Shown piece after piece: positions 1 to 8,485 of a stretch of DNA of 64,000 nucleotides (positions within the stretch are counted from its first letter, which is position 1; each line of letters opens with the position of its first letter). The stretch spans positions 62,001 through 126,000 of the forward strand of contig NZ_PVNH01000008.1 in assembly GCF_003001955.1 (NCBI RefSeq). The letters run 5' to 3'. Position numbers and translations under genes: made by a program. This stretch comes from Prauserella shujinwangii. Lineage in GTDB: Bacteria > Actinomycetota > Actinomycetes > Mycobacteriales > Pseudonocardiaceae. The notes under the pieces were generated by a model that worked only from the letters and a program-made list of their open reading frames with translations, was not told the DNA's origin and made no database searches.

Positions 1-1905
1 TCATGGACTCGTCACCTCCAGGTATCGCCCGAGCGCGGTGAGCGGGAAGACGACGCGGTACAGGTGGTAGTTGATGTAGAAGTCGCCGGGGAAGCCGGTC
101 CCGGTGAACTGCGGCTCGTCCCAGCCGCCGTCCGGCCGCTGGGTGCGCACCAGCCAGTCGATGCCCCGGCGGACCTCCTCACCGCGTTCCCCCGCCGCCA
201 GCAGCGCCAGCAGCGCCCATGCGGTCTGCGACGCGGTCGACTCGCCCCGGCCGACCCACGCCGGGTCGACGTAGGAACGCAGGTCCTCCCCCCAGCCGCC
301 GTCGGCGTTCTGGTGCGCGGCCAGCCAGCCGACGGCCTTGCGCACGGCCGGGTGGGTGCCGGTGAGGCCGGCCGCGACGAGCGCGGGCACGGCCGCGCCG
401 GTGCCGTAGACGTGGTTGGCGCCCCACCGCCCGAACCAGGACCCGTCGGGCTCCTGGTGGTCGAGCAGCCAGCGCAGCCCGCGGCGGGCCGGGCGGGAGC
501 CGCCGAGCTGCAACGCGGCGAACATCTCCACGATGTGCGCGGTGACGTCGGCCGAGGGCGGGTCGATCACGGCGCCGAAGTCGCAGAACGGCAGCTTCTC
601 ATTGAGGGTGCTGGTGTTGTCGGCGTCGAAGGCGCCCCAGCCGCCGTCGCGGGACTGCATGGCGGCCAGCCACTCGGTGGCTCTGGAGACGGCGCCGCGC
701 ACCCGCTCCGGCTCGGGGTGGGCCACCCGCCGCAGCGCCAGCACGACCTCCGCCGTGTCGTCGGTGTCGGGATAGTGGTCGTTGGCGAACTCGAACGCCC
801 AGCCGGACGGCCGCACCCCTGGTCTGCGCACCTGCCAGTCGCCCTCGGCGTTGATCTCCTCGCCCAGCACCCAGTCGGCGGCGCGCACCAGGGCGGGGTC
901 GTCCGGCGGCACCCCGGCGTCGAGCAGCGCGGTGAGGGCCAGCGCCGTGTCCCACACCGGGGACTGGCACGCCTCCAGGCGGCGCACCCAGCCCTCCTCG
1001 GTGCGCTCACGGATCGTGAACCCGTCGAGCCCGTCCAGCGCCTTGCGCACCACCGGGTGGTCGGTGGAGTAGCCGCGCAGGTGGAGCGCCAGGATCGAGT
1101 ACACCCACGGCGGCTGGATCCCGCCCCAGCCGCCGTCGTCCTCCTGGCGGTCGAGGATCCACTTCTCCGCGCGGTCCAGGGCGAGCCCGCGCAGCGGCTT
1201 GACCGGGAACTTCTCCAGCCGGTGCAGGACGCCGTCCAGCCGCTGGAACGCGCCCGCCCAGCTCAGCCACGAGTCCGGTTCGGGCAGGTCCGCGCCGGTG
1301 CGCAGCTCCTGCACGGTCACCCCGAGGTCCCGGCGGGGCCGCGCCGAGCCGACGATCGTCAGCGGCACCACGGTCTGCCGCGCCCAGCACGCCCAGTCGT
1401 AGATGTTGAGCGGGAACCAGTCGGGCAGCAGCACCATCTCCGGCGGCAGCACGGGCAGCCGCTCCCACGGCCACTCGCCGAACAGCGCGAGCCAGATGCG
1501 GGTGAACACGCGGGTGGCCTCGATGCCGCCGTGGTCGAGGATGTACTCCTTCGCCCGGCGCAGATGCGCGGCGTCGGCCGGGTCACCGGCGAGCCGCAGG
1601 GCCGTGTACGCCTCGACGGTGGTGGACAGGTCCGCCGGTCCGCCGTGGAAGTTCGCCCAGGTGCCGTCCGCACGCTGCTGGGAGCGGATCCACCGGCCCG
1701 TCTCCTGCTCGATCCGCGCGTCGGCGATGCCGAGGAACCGGCGCAGCAGCAGGTCCTCGGCGTCCATGGTCACGTTGGTCTGGAGCTCACCCTTCCACCA
1801 GCCCTCGTCGTGCTGCAGGGACAGCAGGTAGTCGCGCGCCCGCTGCGCCGCCTGCGCGGCGGGCATCGTGTCGGCGGGTGCGGAACGGTCGATCACCTCG
1901 CTCAT
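1..1905 (-). CDS. shc: squalene-hopene cyclase
   Basis: 634-aa class II triterpene cyclase that cyclises squalene to hopene or hopanol at the membrane, the last step of the operon. The catalytic acid motif DTDD is visible at residues 380-383, and QW-type repeats (Q-x-x-DGGWG) recur along the chain, for example near residues 255-262 and in the C-terminal third. The length matches the family (about 630-680 aa). The ATG lies in a 4-bp ATGA overlap with the upstream polyprenyl synthase stop, so translation is probably coupled. The stop codon is at the window edge, so further hopanoid genes may follow outside. Identification is very secure. Confidence 0.97.
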   Translation of the reverse strand: MSEVIDRSAPADTMPAAQAAQRARDYLLSLQHDEGWWKGELQTNVTMDAEDLLLRRFLGIADARIEQETGRWIRSQQRADGTWANFHGGPADLSTTVEAYTALRLAGDPADAAHLRRAKEYILDHGGIEATRVFTRIWLALFGEWPWERLPVLPPEMVLLPDWFPLNIYDWACWARQTVVPLTIVGSARPRRDLGVTVQELRTGADLPEPDSWLSWAGAFQRLDGVLHRLEKFPVKPLRGLALDRAEKWILDRQEDDGGWGGIQPPWVYSILALHLRGYSTDHPVVRKALDGLDGFTIRERTEEGWVRRLEACQSPVWDTALALTALLDAGVPPDDPALVRAADWVLGEEINAEGDWQVRRPGVRPSGWAFEFANDHYPDTDDTAEVVLALRRVAHPEPERVRGAVSRATEWLAAMQSRDGGWGAFDADNTSTLNEKLPFCDFGAVIDPPSADVTAHIVEMFAALQLGGSRPARRGLRWLLDHQEPDGSWFGRWGANHVYGTGAAVPALVAAGLTGTHPAVRKAVGWLAAHQNADGGWGEDLRSYVDPAWVGRGESTASQTAWALLALLAAGERGEEVRRGIDWLVRTQRPDGGWDEPQFTGTGFPGDFYINYHLYRVVFPLTALGRYLEVTSP

Positions 1906-2909
1906 CGGTCACGCTCCAGGACGAACCGGGTGAGGTCGGCCAGCGCCGTGTGGATCTCCGCGGGCGGGCGGAGCCGGTCGAGGCACGTTCGCGCCTCCGC
2001 GGCGTAGCGCTCGGCCGCGTCCCGGGTCCAGGACAGGGCCCCGGAACGCTCGATCAGGTCTGCCATCCTGTGCAGCTCCTCCTCTGTCGGCGGATCGGGT
2101 TGCCGGTACAGCTCGCGCAGCCGCTCACCTTCGGGAGTACCCGACGCGAAGGCGGCAACCACCGGAACGGACTTCTTGCGCACGCGCAGGTCGGCCAGCA
2201 CGGGCTTGCCGGTCACCTCGGGGCTGCCCCAGATGCCCAGCACGTCGTCGACCAGCTGGAACGCCAGGCCGAGATTGCCGCCGAAACCGCCGAGCAGGTC
2301 GGCGGCCTCGGGCTCCGCCTTGCCGAGCAGGCCGCCGACCCGGGCGGCGCAGCGCATCAGCGCCCCGGTCTTGCCGTCGGCCATCTCCAGGCACTCACCG
2401 AGTTCGACGTCGGTGCGGTGCTCGAAGTCGACGTCCTTGCTCTGCCCGGAGATCAGCTGCTGCACCGACTCGGTGAGGCAGGACGTGGCGGCGGGGTCGG
2501 CGGCGCGTTCGAGCACGTCCACGGCCAGCGTGAGCAGCGCGTCCCCGGCGAGGATCGCGGCGGGAGTGCCGAACAGCCGCCACACCGTGGGCCGGTGCCT
2601 GCGCTCGGTGTCGCCGTCCATGACGTCGTCGTGCAGCAACGAGAAGTTGTGCACCAGCTCCACGGCGACCGCGCCGGGCAGCGCCGCCTCCGGCTCGGCC
2701 CGCACGGCCTGCGCGGCGAGCAGCGCGAGCGCGGGCCGCAGTGCCTTGCCGCCGCCCGCGGTGACCTCCTCGCCATGCTCGTCGAGCCAGCCGAGGTGGT
2801 AGGAGACGATGCGCCGCATCGACGGTTCCAGCTCGTCCACCGCGGCGCGCAGGGCGGGCTGGACGAGCTCGCGGGTCGCCGTGATCTCCACGGGCAGGGT
2901 CGCCGTCAT
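1902..2909 (-). CDS. polyprenyl diphosphate synthase of the hopanoid operon
   Basis: 335-aa trans-prenyltransferase, probably supplying farnesyl or geranylgeranyl diphosphate to the squalene-forming enzymes. The first aspartate-rich motif reads LLHDDVMDGD, near residue 90. The second is VDDVLGIWG, in which the last Asp of the usual DDxxD is Gly, a form I recall as common in actinobacterial members. The ATG overlaps the hpnE stop by 4 bp and the TGA overlaps shc by 4 bp, which fixes the start. Chain length of the product cannot be read with certainty from the sequence. Confidence 0.93.
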   Translation of the reverse strand: MTATLPVEITATRELVQPALRAAVDELEPSMRRIVSYHLGWLDEHGEEVTAGGGKALRPALALLAAQAVRAEPEAALPGAVAVELVHNFSLLHDDVMDGDTERRHRPTVWRLFGTPAAILAGDALLTLAVDVLERAADPAATSCLTESVQQLISGQSKDVDFEHRTDVELGECLEMADGKTGALMRCAARVGGLLGKAEPEAADLLGGFGGNLGLAFQLVDDVLGIWGSPEVTGKPVLADLRVRKKSVPVVAAFASGTPEGERLRELYRQPDPPTEEELHRMADLIERSGALSWTRDAAERYAAEARTCLDRLRPPAEIHTALADLTRFVLERDR

Positions 2910-4237
2910 GCCGCACCTCCCAGCACCTGGTCGGTGACGAGTCCGGCCGCTGTGTGTCCGCTTCGCACGGCTCCCTCCATCGTGTCGGGCCACCCGGTCG
3001 CGGTCCACGCGCCGGCCAGGACGAGGCCGGGCAACGCGGTGGACGGCTCCGGCCGCAGCCGCGCGGTGCCCGGCGCCTGCCGGAACGTCGCGCGCCGCTC
3101 GCGGGTGACGAAGAAGTGCGTGTGCGGCGTGTGCGCCGCGGCCGGGAGCAGCCTGCCCAGCTCGGGCAGGAACGTCTCCCGGAGCTCCCTCGCCGGGGTG
3201 TCGAGCCAGCGCCCCGCGGCCGAGAGGGAGATCGTCAGGTACTGCCCGCCGGACAGCCCCGCGACGCGGGTGCGGTCGAAGATCCACTGGACGGGCGAGC
3301 CGACGGTCGCGACGAACGGCAGGTCGGTGACCGGCCGCTCGTAGACCACGTGGACGTTCACGATCGGCGCCGAGCCCAGGCGCCGCAGCCGCTCGGCCCG
3401 CAGGCCCGCCTCGGCCGGGCACAGGCCCGCGGCCGCGTCGGGCGGTGCCGCCACGACCACGGCGTCCGCGGTCAGCCGCTCGTCGTCCAGCCGCACCGCG
3501 AAACCGGAGCCGTCCCTGGCGACCTCCCGCACCGGGGCGCGGGTGCGGACGACGGCATCCCGGTCGGCGAGGTACTTCTCGGCGGGGCGCACGTGCAGGT
3601 CGTCGAGCGGCACGCGGGGCACGCCGATGTCGGCGGCGTCGGCGCGGTCGAGCAGCGCCGTGCGGAACACCATCACGGCGAGCGCGAGCGAGGCCTCGTC
3701 GGCGTCGCAGTTGAGCGCGGCGACCGAGATGAGGTTCCACAGCGCGGCCAGCGTCGCTGAGTTCTGCCCGTGCGCGGCGAGCCAGTCCCCGAAGCTGCGG
3801 TCGTCCAGCGCCGGGTCGGCGGGGTCGAGCAGGCGCAGCGCGGCGGCCGCGGGCAGGATGCGCAGCCGGTCGGCAGGCGACAGCGCGGCGTAGCGGGCGA
3901 GGCCCGCGGCCAGGTGCAGCGGCGCGGGACCGCCCGTGCGGGACAGCCGGGTCAGCGTTCCGTCCCGCGCGAGCACCGGCATCGTGAACCGGTCCTGCAG
4001 CTCGATACCGTCGCCCGAGCCGAGCCGGGACAGCAGGCCCCGGTAGTCGGTGTAGCAGCGGAGCAGGACGTGCTGGCCGTTGTCGGCGGCGATCCCGTCG
4101 CGGTCGAAGGAGAACGTCGCGCCGCCCAGCCGGGCACGGGCCTCCAGCAGGGTGACGCGGGCGCCGCGGTCGGCCAGGTCGCACGCGGCGGTGAGTCCCG
4201 CGAGGCCACCGCCGATCACCACCACGTGTGCCGTCAT
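2906..4237 (-). CDS. hpnE: hydroxysqualene dehydroxylase (squalene-associated FAD desaturase)
   Basis: 443-aa flavoprotein of the phytoene desaturase/amine oxidase superfamily; in the HpnCDE route it reduces hydroxysqualene to squalene. An N-terminal dinucleotide-binding motif VVIGGGLAGLTAA starts at residue 5, and the C-terminal FAD-contact stretch (LAGAWTATGWPDTMEGA) is typical. I chose the ATG at 4237 because a GGGGAGGGG ribosome site precedes it and the Rossmann motif follows at once; an in-frame ATG 69 bp upstream adds 23 residues that do not look like the family. The 91-bp gap from hpnD is the only real gap inside the operon. Confidence 0.93.
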   Translation of the reverse strand: MTAHVVVIGGGLAGLTAACDLADRGARVTLLEARARLGGATFSFDRDGIAADNGQHVLLRCYTDYRGLLSRLGSGDGIELQDRFTMPVLARDGTLTRLSRTGGPAPLHLAAGLARYAALSPADRLRILPAAAALRLLDPADPALDDRSFGDWLAAHGQNSATLAALWNLISVAALNCDADEASLALAVMVFRTALLDRADAADIGVPRVPLDDLHVRPAEKYLADRDAVVRTRAPVREVARDGSGFAVRLDDERLTADAVVVAAPPDAAAGLCPAEAGLRAERLRRLGSAPIVNVHVVYERPVTDLPFVATVGSPVQWIFDRTRVAGLSGGQYLTISLSAAGRWLDTPARELRETFLPELGRLLPAAAHTPHTHFFVTRERRATFRQAPGTARLRPEPSTALPGLVLAGAWTATGWPDTMEGAVRSGHTAAGLVTDQVLGGAA

Positions 4238-4270
4238 GCCGCCGCTCCCCTCCCCGCGACGGATCCTCCA

Positions 4271-4310
4271 GGTGGCCTTGGGTGCGTCGAGCGCACCGAC
4301 CGACACCCGG
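4271..4310. repeat. short palindrome in the hpnD-hpnE gap
   Basis: GGTGCG and CGCACC arms flank a 5-nt TCGAG centre (4281-4297), preceded by GGTGGCCTTG. This resembles a degenerate copy of the perfect palindrome at 41456-41510, whose centre is the related CTCGA. Confidence 0.4.
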
Positions 4311-4328
4311 CGTGCGCGTGCCTGCCGC

Positions 4329-5186
4329 TCATGTGCCCACCCCCGTCAGCGCCCTGGCGGCCACGACCGCCTTCTCCCAGTCGGGCAGCGAGGTGCGCCC
4401 GTGCAGGATCGAGCGCGGCCGCAGGGCCATCCGCCGCAGCAGCCGGTGGTAGATGCCCGCCATGGCACCGCAGCAGGCACGGCTGCGGGAGTCGAGCTCC
4501 GGCAGCAGGCGCAATCCGCGGTCGTACCACTCCTCGGCCCTGGCCGCCTGGTACTCCAGCAGCGGCAGCAGATCGTCCTCGGCCTCGGAGAACCGGCCCC
4601 GCTCGTCGAGCTGCAGCGTGCAGCCGAACTTCCGCAGGTCCTCGGCCGGCAGGTAGATGCGCCCCTCGCGGCGGTCCTCCAGCACGTCCCGCAGGATGTT
4701 GGTGAGCTGCAGGGCGATGCCGAGGTCGTCGGCGGTGCGCTCGTCGCGCCGTGGGTCGCGGCTGCCGAACACGGCCAGCGACAGCCTGCCGATGGAACCC
4801 GCCACGCAGCGGCAGTAGTGATGCAGCTCGTCGAAGGTGTCGTAGCTGGTGCCGAGCACGTCGGCCCGGCACCCGTCGATCAGCTCGTCGAACGCGCCCA
4901 GCGGCAGGCCGAACCGCTCCGCGGCGTCGGCAAGCCCGGCGAGCACCGGGTCGTCGGACGCGGGGTCGAGCGAGTGCAGCCGCGTACGCGCCTCGTCGAG
5001 CGCGGCGAGCTTCTCCGCCCGGGGCAGGTCACCGTCGCCGATGTCGTCGACGCGGCGGGCGAACGCGTACACGGCGCTGAGCGCCCTGCGCTTGGGCGGC
5101 GGCAGCAGCCGGATGCCGTAGGAGAAGTTCCTCGCCTGCTCGCGGGTGATCCGCTCGCACTCGGCGTACGCACGCGCCGGGTTCAC
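4329..5186 (-). CDS. hpnD: presqualene diphosphate synthase
   Basis: 285-aa squalene/phytoene synthase-family enzyme; HpnD condenses two farnesyl diphosphates to presqualene diphosphate. Both acidic motifs are visible: AFARRVDDIGD near residue 45 and LTNILRDVLEDRREGRIYLP near residue 160. The stretch YCRCVAGSIGRLSL is characteristic of HpnD. The start is GTG within a GTGA overlap with the hpnC stop, with no better ATG. It sits between hpnC and hpnE, as in other hpnCDE clusters. Confidence 0.94.
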   Translation of the reverse strand: MNPARAYAECERITREQARNFSYGIRLLPPPKRRALSAVYAFARRVDDIGDGDLPRAEKLAALDEARTRLHSLDPASDDPVLAGLADAAERFGLPLGAFDELIDGCRADVLGTSYDTFDELHHYCRCVAGSIGRLSLAVFGSRDPRRDERTADDLGIALQLTNILRDVLEDRREGRIYLPAEDLRKFGCTLQLDERGRFSEAEDDLLPLLEYQAARAEEWYDRGLRLLPELDSRSRACCGAMAGIYHRLLRRMALRPRSILHGRTSLPDWEKAVVAARALTGVGT

Positions 5187-6124
5187 CGGGCACCGCCGGA
5201 GACGAGGAGCGCCGCCAGCTCGGCGGCGGTCCGGGCGCGGGCGGGCCGCGGTGGCCCGGCGAGCACGTCGAACCCGGAGCCGGCCAGCGCCACCGCGGTG
5301 GCGCGCCCGCCCGCGACGTAACCCGCGACGGCGAAGCGGGCGACGCCACGCAGCGTGCCGACGAGTTCGGCGCCGGTGTCCAGCAGTGCCACGGCACGCT
5401 GCACCTCGAACCCGACCAGCGCCCGCACCGCCCTGTTCGCGGTGGGCGCGCGGAGGTCCTCTTCGGCGACGCCGAAACGTTCGAGATCCTCCTGGGGCAG
5501 GTAAATCCGCCCTGCCTCGGCGTCCTCGGCGACGTCCTGGCAGTGCTCCAGGATCTGCAGTGCGGTGCACACCTGGTCGGACAGCTCCAGCCGCCTCGGC
5601 GTGGCGGCGTCGAACACGTGCAGCACCAGCCTGCCGACCGGGTCCGCGGACAGCGTGCAGTAGCCGACCAGGTCGGCGAAGGTGCGGTAGCGGCGCACGG
5701 TCTGGTCCTGCCGGTTGGCCTCGATGAGCCGCGCGAACGGTTCCCTCGGCAGCGCGCGGGCGCGGATGGTCTGGGCCAGGTCGGCGTAGAGCGGGTCGGC
5801 GGGGAACACCCCGGTGTAGATCCGGTCGAGATCGCGTTCGATGCGGTCGAGCAGCCGGATCCGCTCGCCCGGCTCCGCCTCGCCCTCGTCGCCCACGTCG
5901 TCCACCATCCGGGCGAAGGCGTAGAGGGCCATCAGGTGCCGCCGGTACTCGCGCGGCAGGAGCCGCAGCGCCACGGGGAAGTTCTCGTGGCGAGCCTTGG
6001 CGCGGATCCCGCCGTGGTCCTCCCCCGGCGAGCCCACCCGCCGCGTGCCGGTTTCCGTCGGCCGGGTCCCGGGATCGGGCGTGTCACCGATCTCCCAGGC
6101 CGGCTGTTCCGCGGGTGGTGTCAA
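5183..6124 (-). CDS. hpnC: hydroxysqualene synthase HpnC
   Basis: 313-aa squalene-synthase-family protein. In the HpnCDE pathway HpnC converts presqualene diphosphate to hydroxysqualene. The ARHENFPVALRLLP segment near residue 45 is the HpnC signature, followed by FARMVDDVGDE and HCQDVAEDAEAGRIYLP as the two acidic motifs. The start is an unusual TTG, but a near-perfect AGGAGG lies 5 nt upstream and no ATG or GTG fits as well. It is the first recognisable gene of the hopanoid operon. Confidence 0.92.
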   Translation of the reverse strand: MTPPAEQPAWEIGDTPDPGTRPTETGTRRVGSPGEDHGGIRAKARHENFPVALRLLPREYRRHLMALYAFARMVDDVGDEGEAEPGERIRLLDRIERDLDRIYTGVFPADPLYADLAQTIRARALPREPFARLIEANRQDQTVRRYRTFADLVGYCTLSADPVGRLVLHVFDAATPRRLELSDQVCTALQILEHCQDVAEDAEAGRIYLPQEDLERFGVAEEDLRAPTANRAVRALVGFEVQRAVALLDTGAELVGTLRGVARFAVAGYVAGGRATAVALAGSGFDVLAGPPRPARARTAAELAALLVSGGAR

Positions 6125-6368
6125 TCGCGCCTCCTACTGGGAGCGGGGGATCGTCCGGACGGGCGGCGCTGCCGTCGGGGTGGTGAGGGGCGCCCGAGAG
6201 CGCGGCCACGGCGGGTGGAGCGGGCGGGCCGCACGTCGTCGAACGGTGTCGGTCATCGCCGGCCCTTCTCAGAGTCGAAGGTCCGGTGCGCTGCGCCGGC
6301 GAGTTCCGCCAGGCCGGAACCGGGGCCGCCAGGGCCCCCCGCTCTCGCTCCCGCATCCACCAGGAACG

Positions 6369-6396
6369 ATCTTATGTGGTCGGCGAGCGCACGCAA
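6369..6396 (-). promoter_or_regulatory. candidate hpnC operon promoter
   Basis: Reading the minus strand, TTGCGT and TAAGAT are separated by 16 bp, about 260 bp upstream of the hpnC TTG. The match to sigma-70-type elements is partial, and the position would give a long 5' leader covering the short frames described for this gap. Confidence 0.3.
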
Positions 6397-6540
6397 CTCT
6401 TTTGGCCCCGCCCGTTTGGTCTCATTTCGGCTCCCATGGTCGACGCACGGCCGGGGGGTTACCGATGCCGACCGTCCTAAACATCGGCACGGGTGGCGCG
6501 CGTCGCTCCGCTGCCGGACCGCTCGGCTGCCCGCGCGCAC

Positions 6541-6652
6541 GACCGATCGTGCGCCGCACGTCCACTGTGCATCCTTCGCCGGGCATCCTTCGCGGGCGGT
6601 CCTGCTGACGTCCAGAGTGGACGTGGCCGGGCGGACGACCGATCGTGCGCCG
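6541..6652. repeat. direct repeat enclosing an inverted repeat
   Basis: The 16-mer GACCGATCGTGCGCCG occurs at 6541-6556 and again at 6637-6652. Between the copies lies a perfect 10-bp inverted repeat, CACGTCCACT (6557-6566) and AGTGGACGTG (6616-6625). The structure resembles a small non-coding repeat element; no ORF explains it. Confidence 0.6.
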
Positions 6653-6744
6653 GGTCACGCGGGGCCAGCCGTGGGCGGCTGCCGAGCTCGCCGTCACCCT
6701 GGGTGCACTGGGTGGAGGACACCGATGGCACGTTCGGACCAGCC

Positions 6745-6819
6745 GTGTCCGCAGGTGGTGCACGCGTGTCCGCGTCGTGCGGCGCGGACACGCGTGCACC
6801 GACGGCGGACACGCGTGTA
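6745..6819. repeat. 21-bp GTGTCCGC repeat, direct and inverted copies
   Basis: A 21-bp unit beginning GTGTCCGC and ending GCACGC (6745-6765) is followed by a second partial copy and then inverted copies (GCGGACACGCGTGCACC from 6784 and GCGGACACGCGTGTACC after it). Same family as the array at 24011-24081. It lies just beyond the 3' end of the lipoprotein gene and may fold as a hairpin. Confidence 0.6.
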
Positions 6820-6825
6820 CCGGGA

Positions 6826-7560
6826 TCAGTTGGCGTGGTGGGCGATGTCGACGACCACCATCCGGACCCCGCGCTCCTGGTCGACCATGGTGAAGGCCCG
6901 CATCGGCAGCTTCGCGCGGGCGCCGAGGGCGAACGTCGTCTGGTTCTCGAACGAGCCCGCGTACCGGACCGAGCGGAGCGCGCCCCAGTCGGCGAGTGCG
7001 TTCTCGGGGAAGAAGTGCTCGCCGGTGGTCGCGAGCGGGGCCCGCCCGCTGCCGCCGGTGCCCTGCGCGGGCGAGCGGACGACGACGCGCAGCGCCGCGT
7101 CCCCGGCCACCGGGATCGGCTTGCCGGAGCCCTCCGCGTTGACCCGGGGAACGTACCGGACGTCGAAGCCCGTCGCCGCCCGGCCGCGGATGTCGAACAC
7201 CACGCGGTCGTAGCAGTCGTGCCTGCCCGCGCGGACCTGGAAGATCGGTTGCGCCGACCGGCCCTGCTCCACGTCGGGCCGCAGTGTCCAGTTCTCGGTG
7301 ACCTGGCATTCCTGGGGCCGTGGAGTCCCGGGACCACCCGGCCGGGTCGTGGTCCGCGTCTCCGTCCTGGTCTCGGTCCTCGTCTCGGTCCTCGTCTCGG
7401 TCTCGGTGGCCGTCTCGGTCGGCGGTGCCGTGGTCCGTGGCGCCGTCGTGGTACCGGTCGTACCCGGGGTGGGTGCGGGAGCGCCCTGGTCGGCGCCGCC
7501 GCCGCACGCGGTCGCGGTGAGCGCGGCCGCCGAGAGCAAGGCGATCGCGGCTTTCCGCAT
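6826..7560 (-). CDS. secreted lipoprotein with Thr/Glu repeat linker and AMIN-like domain
   Basis: 244-aa predicted lipoprotein. The N-terminus MRKAAIALLSAAALTATAC is a signal peptide with a lipobox-type Cys near residue 19. A low-complexity linker follows, with PAPTPGTTG and a run of ETRT repeats (about residues 30-70), encoded by a short tandem DNA repeat at 7350-7420. The C-terminal 150 residues (WTLRPDVEQGR... to MVVVDIAHHAN) resemble the AMIN-like domain of actinobacterial exported proteins, with two Cys that may pair. I chose ATG 7560 because GGAAGG lies 8 nt upstream; a GTG 9 bp earlier overlaps that site. Precise role unknown. Confidence 0.8.
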   Translation of the reverse strand: MRKAAIALLSAAALTATACGGGADQGAPAPTPGTTGTTTAPRTTAPPTETATETETRTETRTETRTETRTTTRPGGPGTPRPQECQVTENWTLRPDVEQGRSAQPIFQVRAGRHDCYDRVVFDIRGRAATGFDVRYVPRVNAEGSGKPIPVAGDAALRVVVRSPAQGTGGSGRAPLATTGEHFFPENALADWGALRSVRYAGSFENQTTFALGARAKLPMRAFTMVDQERGVRMVVVDIAHHAN

Positions 7561-7861
7561 GAGCGTCACCTTCCGGATGTCGGGAACAAGCTCCTCGAAC
7601 CATCCGGCTACCCGGTCACCCGCCGGTATTCACACCCCCGGCCGGGCCTCGCGTTTGCCCGCTGACCTGGCCGGGAACCCCGGATCGGATCGCCGGAATA
7701 GGTGACCGGTGGGCGGCGTTGCAGGACGTGTCGTTCGCCGCGCGGCGACGGTCTGACCGCCTTTCGCGGCCGCGCGAACCCCCACCCCCAGATCACGAGG
7801 CGCTCGCCGCAGCCGAGCCGCCCGTGCACGTGACCCGATCCGCCGGAAGGAGGCGGCTGCC
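7561..7861. other. 300-bp divergent gap between lipoprotein and whiB genes
   Basis: Contains the 5' regions of both divergent genes. A strong AAGGAGG for whiB lies at the right end. I see no convincing -35/-10 pair, RNA gene or additional ORF. Confidence 0.4.
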
Positions 7862-8134
7862 ATGGTGAACAACGACTGGCGGGACTACGCCGCCTGCCGC
7901 GACGAGGACCCGGAGCTCTTCTTCCCGGTGTCCGAGCTGGGTCCCGGTGCCCGGCAGACGGCCGAGGCGAAGTCCGTCTGCGCGCGCTGCCCGGTGCGCG
8001 CCGAGTGCCTCGACTACGCCATCGACGAGGGACTGGACTTCGGCATCTTCGGCGGCACGACCGAGCGGGAGCGCCGCGAGCTGCTCCGGCGCCGCCGCGT
8101 CAGCCGTTCCCGCTCGCGCGGCGAAGCCGCCTGA
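7862..8134 (+). CDS. WhiB-family iron-sulfur transcription factor
   Basis: 90-aa WhiB-like regulator. The four cluster ligands C12, C40, C43 and C49 have the family C-x(n)-C-x2-C-x5-C spacing, followed by GIFGGT at residues 61-66 and a basic Arg-rich tail for DNA contact. Members bind a [4Fe-4S] cluster and act with the sigma factor in redox or developmental control. The ATG has AAGGAGG seven nt upstream. It is not adjacent to an obvious target, and the specific Wbl subtype cannot be assigned from sequence alone. Confidence 0.95.
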   Translation: MVNNDWRDYAACRDEDPELFFPVSELGPGARQTAEAKSVCARCPVRAECLDYAIDEGLDFGIFGGTTERERRELLRRRRVSRSRSRGEAA

Positions 8135-8219
8135 CCCTCCATCGCGCGGGACCCGGTGCCCCGCGCGGTGGAGCCGTCCTGCCCTGCGTGCCGGCGCCCG
8201 GCAGCCCCATGATGAGGCC

Positions 8220-8475
8220 ATGACCCGACGACCCACCCGCGCCCAGGCGCTCGACGACCTGGTGCGGCGGGGCGTGCTCAGCGCGGAACAGGCTCGCGTC
8301 GTGCGCGCGGAACTGCGGCTCGGCACGCCGGGGACACCCCGGGCCGGCGGGCCGCCCTGGGCGGAGATCGCGGGCTACCTCGGCGGCGGGCTGGTGCTGA
8401 CCGGGGTCGTCGTGCTGGTGTCGGCGTCGTGGGACCGGCTCCCCGACACCGCGCGGGCCGGGCTCGTCGGCCGGC
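8220..8475 (+). pseudogene. 5' remnant of a DUF2157 membrane protein gene
   Basis: From the ATG at 8220 about 85 codons match the start of DUF2157 proteins: a helical N-terminus (LDDLVRRGVLSAEQARVVRAEL) and the first membrane segment with the characteristic VLVSASWDRLPDTARAGLVG. Family members continue for hundreds of residues with many membrane helices. Here the similarity stops near 8475, and the frame then runs antisense into the 3' end of the chitinase gene until a stop at 8609. I read this as a gene cut off by a deletion or rearrangement whose right junction is the chitinase end. Confidence 0.7.
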
Positions 8476-8485
8476 GGCGCCCCGG

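Larger units (their letters stand above)
6125..6825. other. 700-bp gap upstream of hpnC: possible leader ORFs and repeats
   Basis: No family-recognisable gene. On the minus strand a short open frame (6134-6256, ATG, 40 codons, preceded by GAGAAGGG) ends with a TAG inside the hpnC ribosome site. A longer frame ending at 6253 overlaps its ATG by 4 bp. This is the same overlap style as the operon, so they could be translated leader ORFs, but their composition is not convincing. The remainder holds the repeats at 6541-6652 and 6745-6819. Confidence 0.45.
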
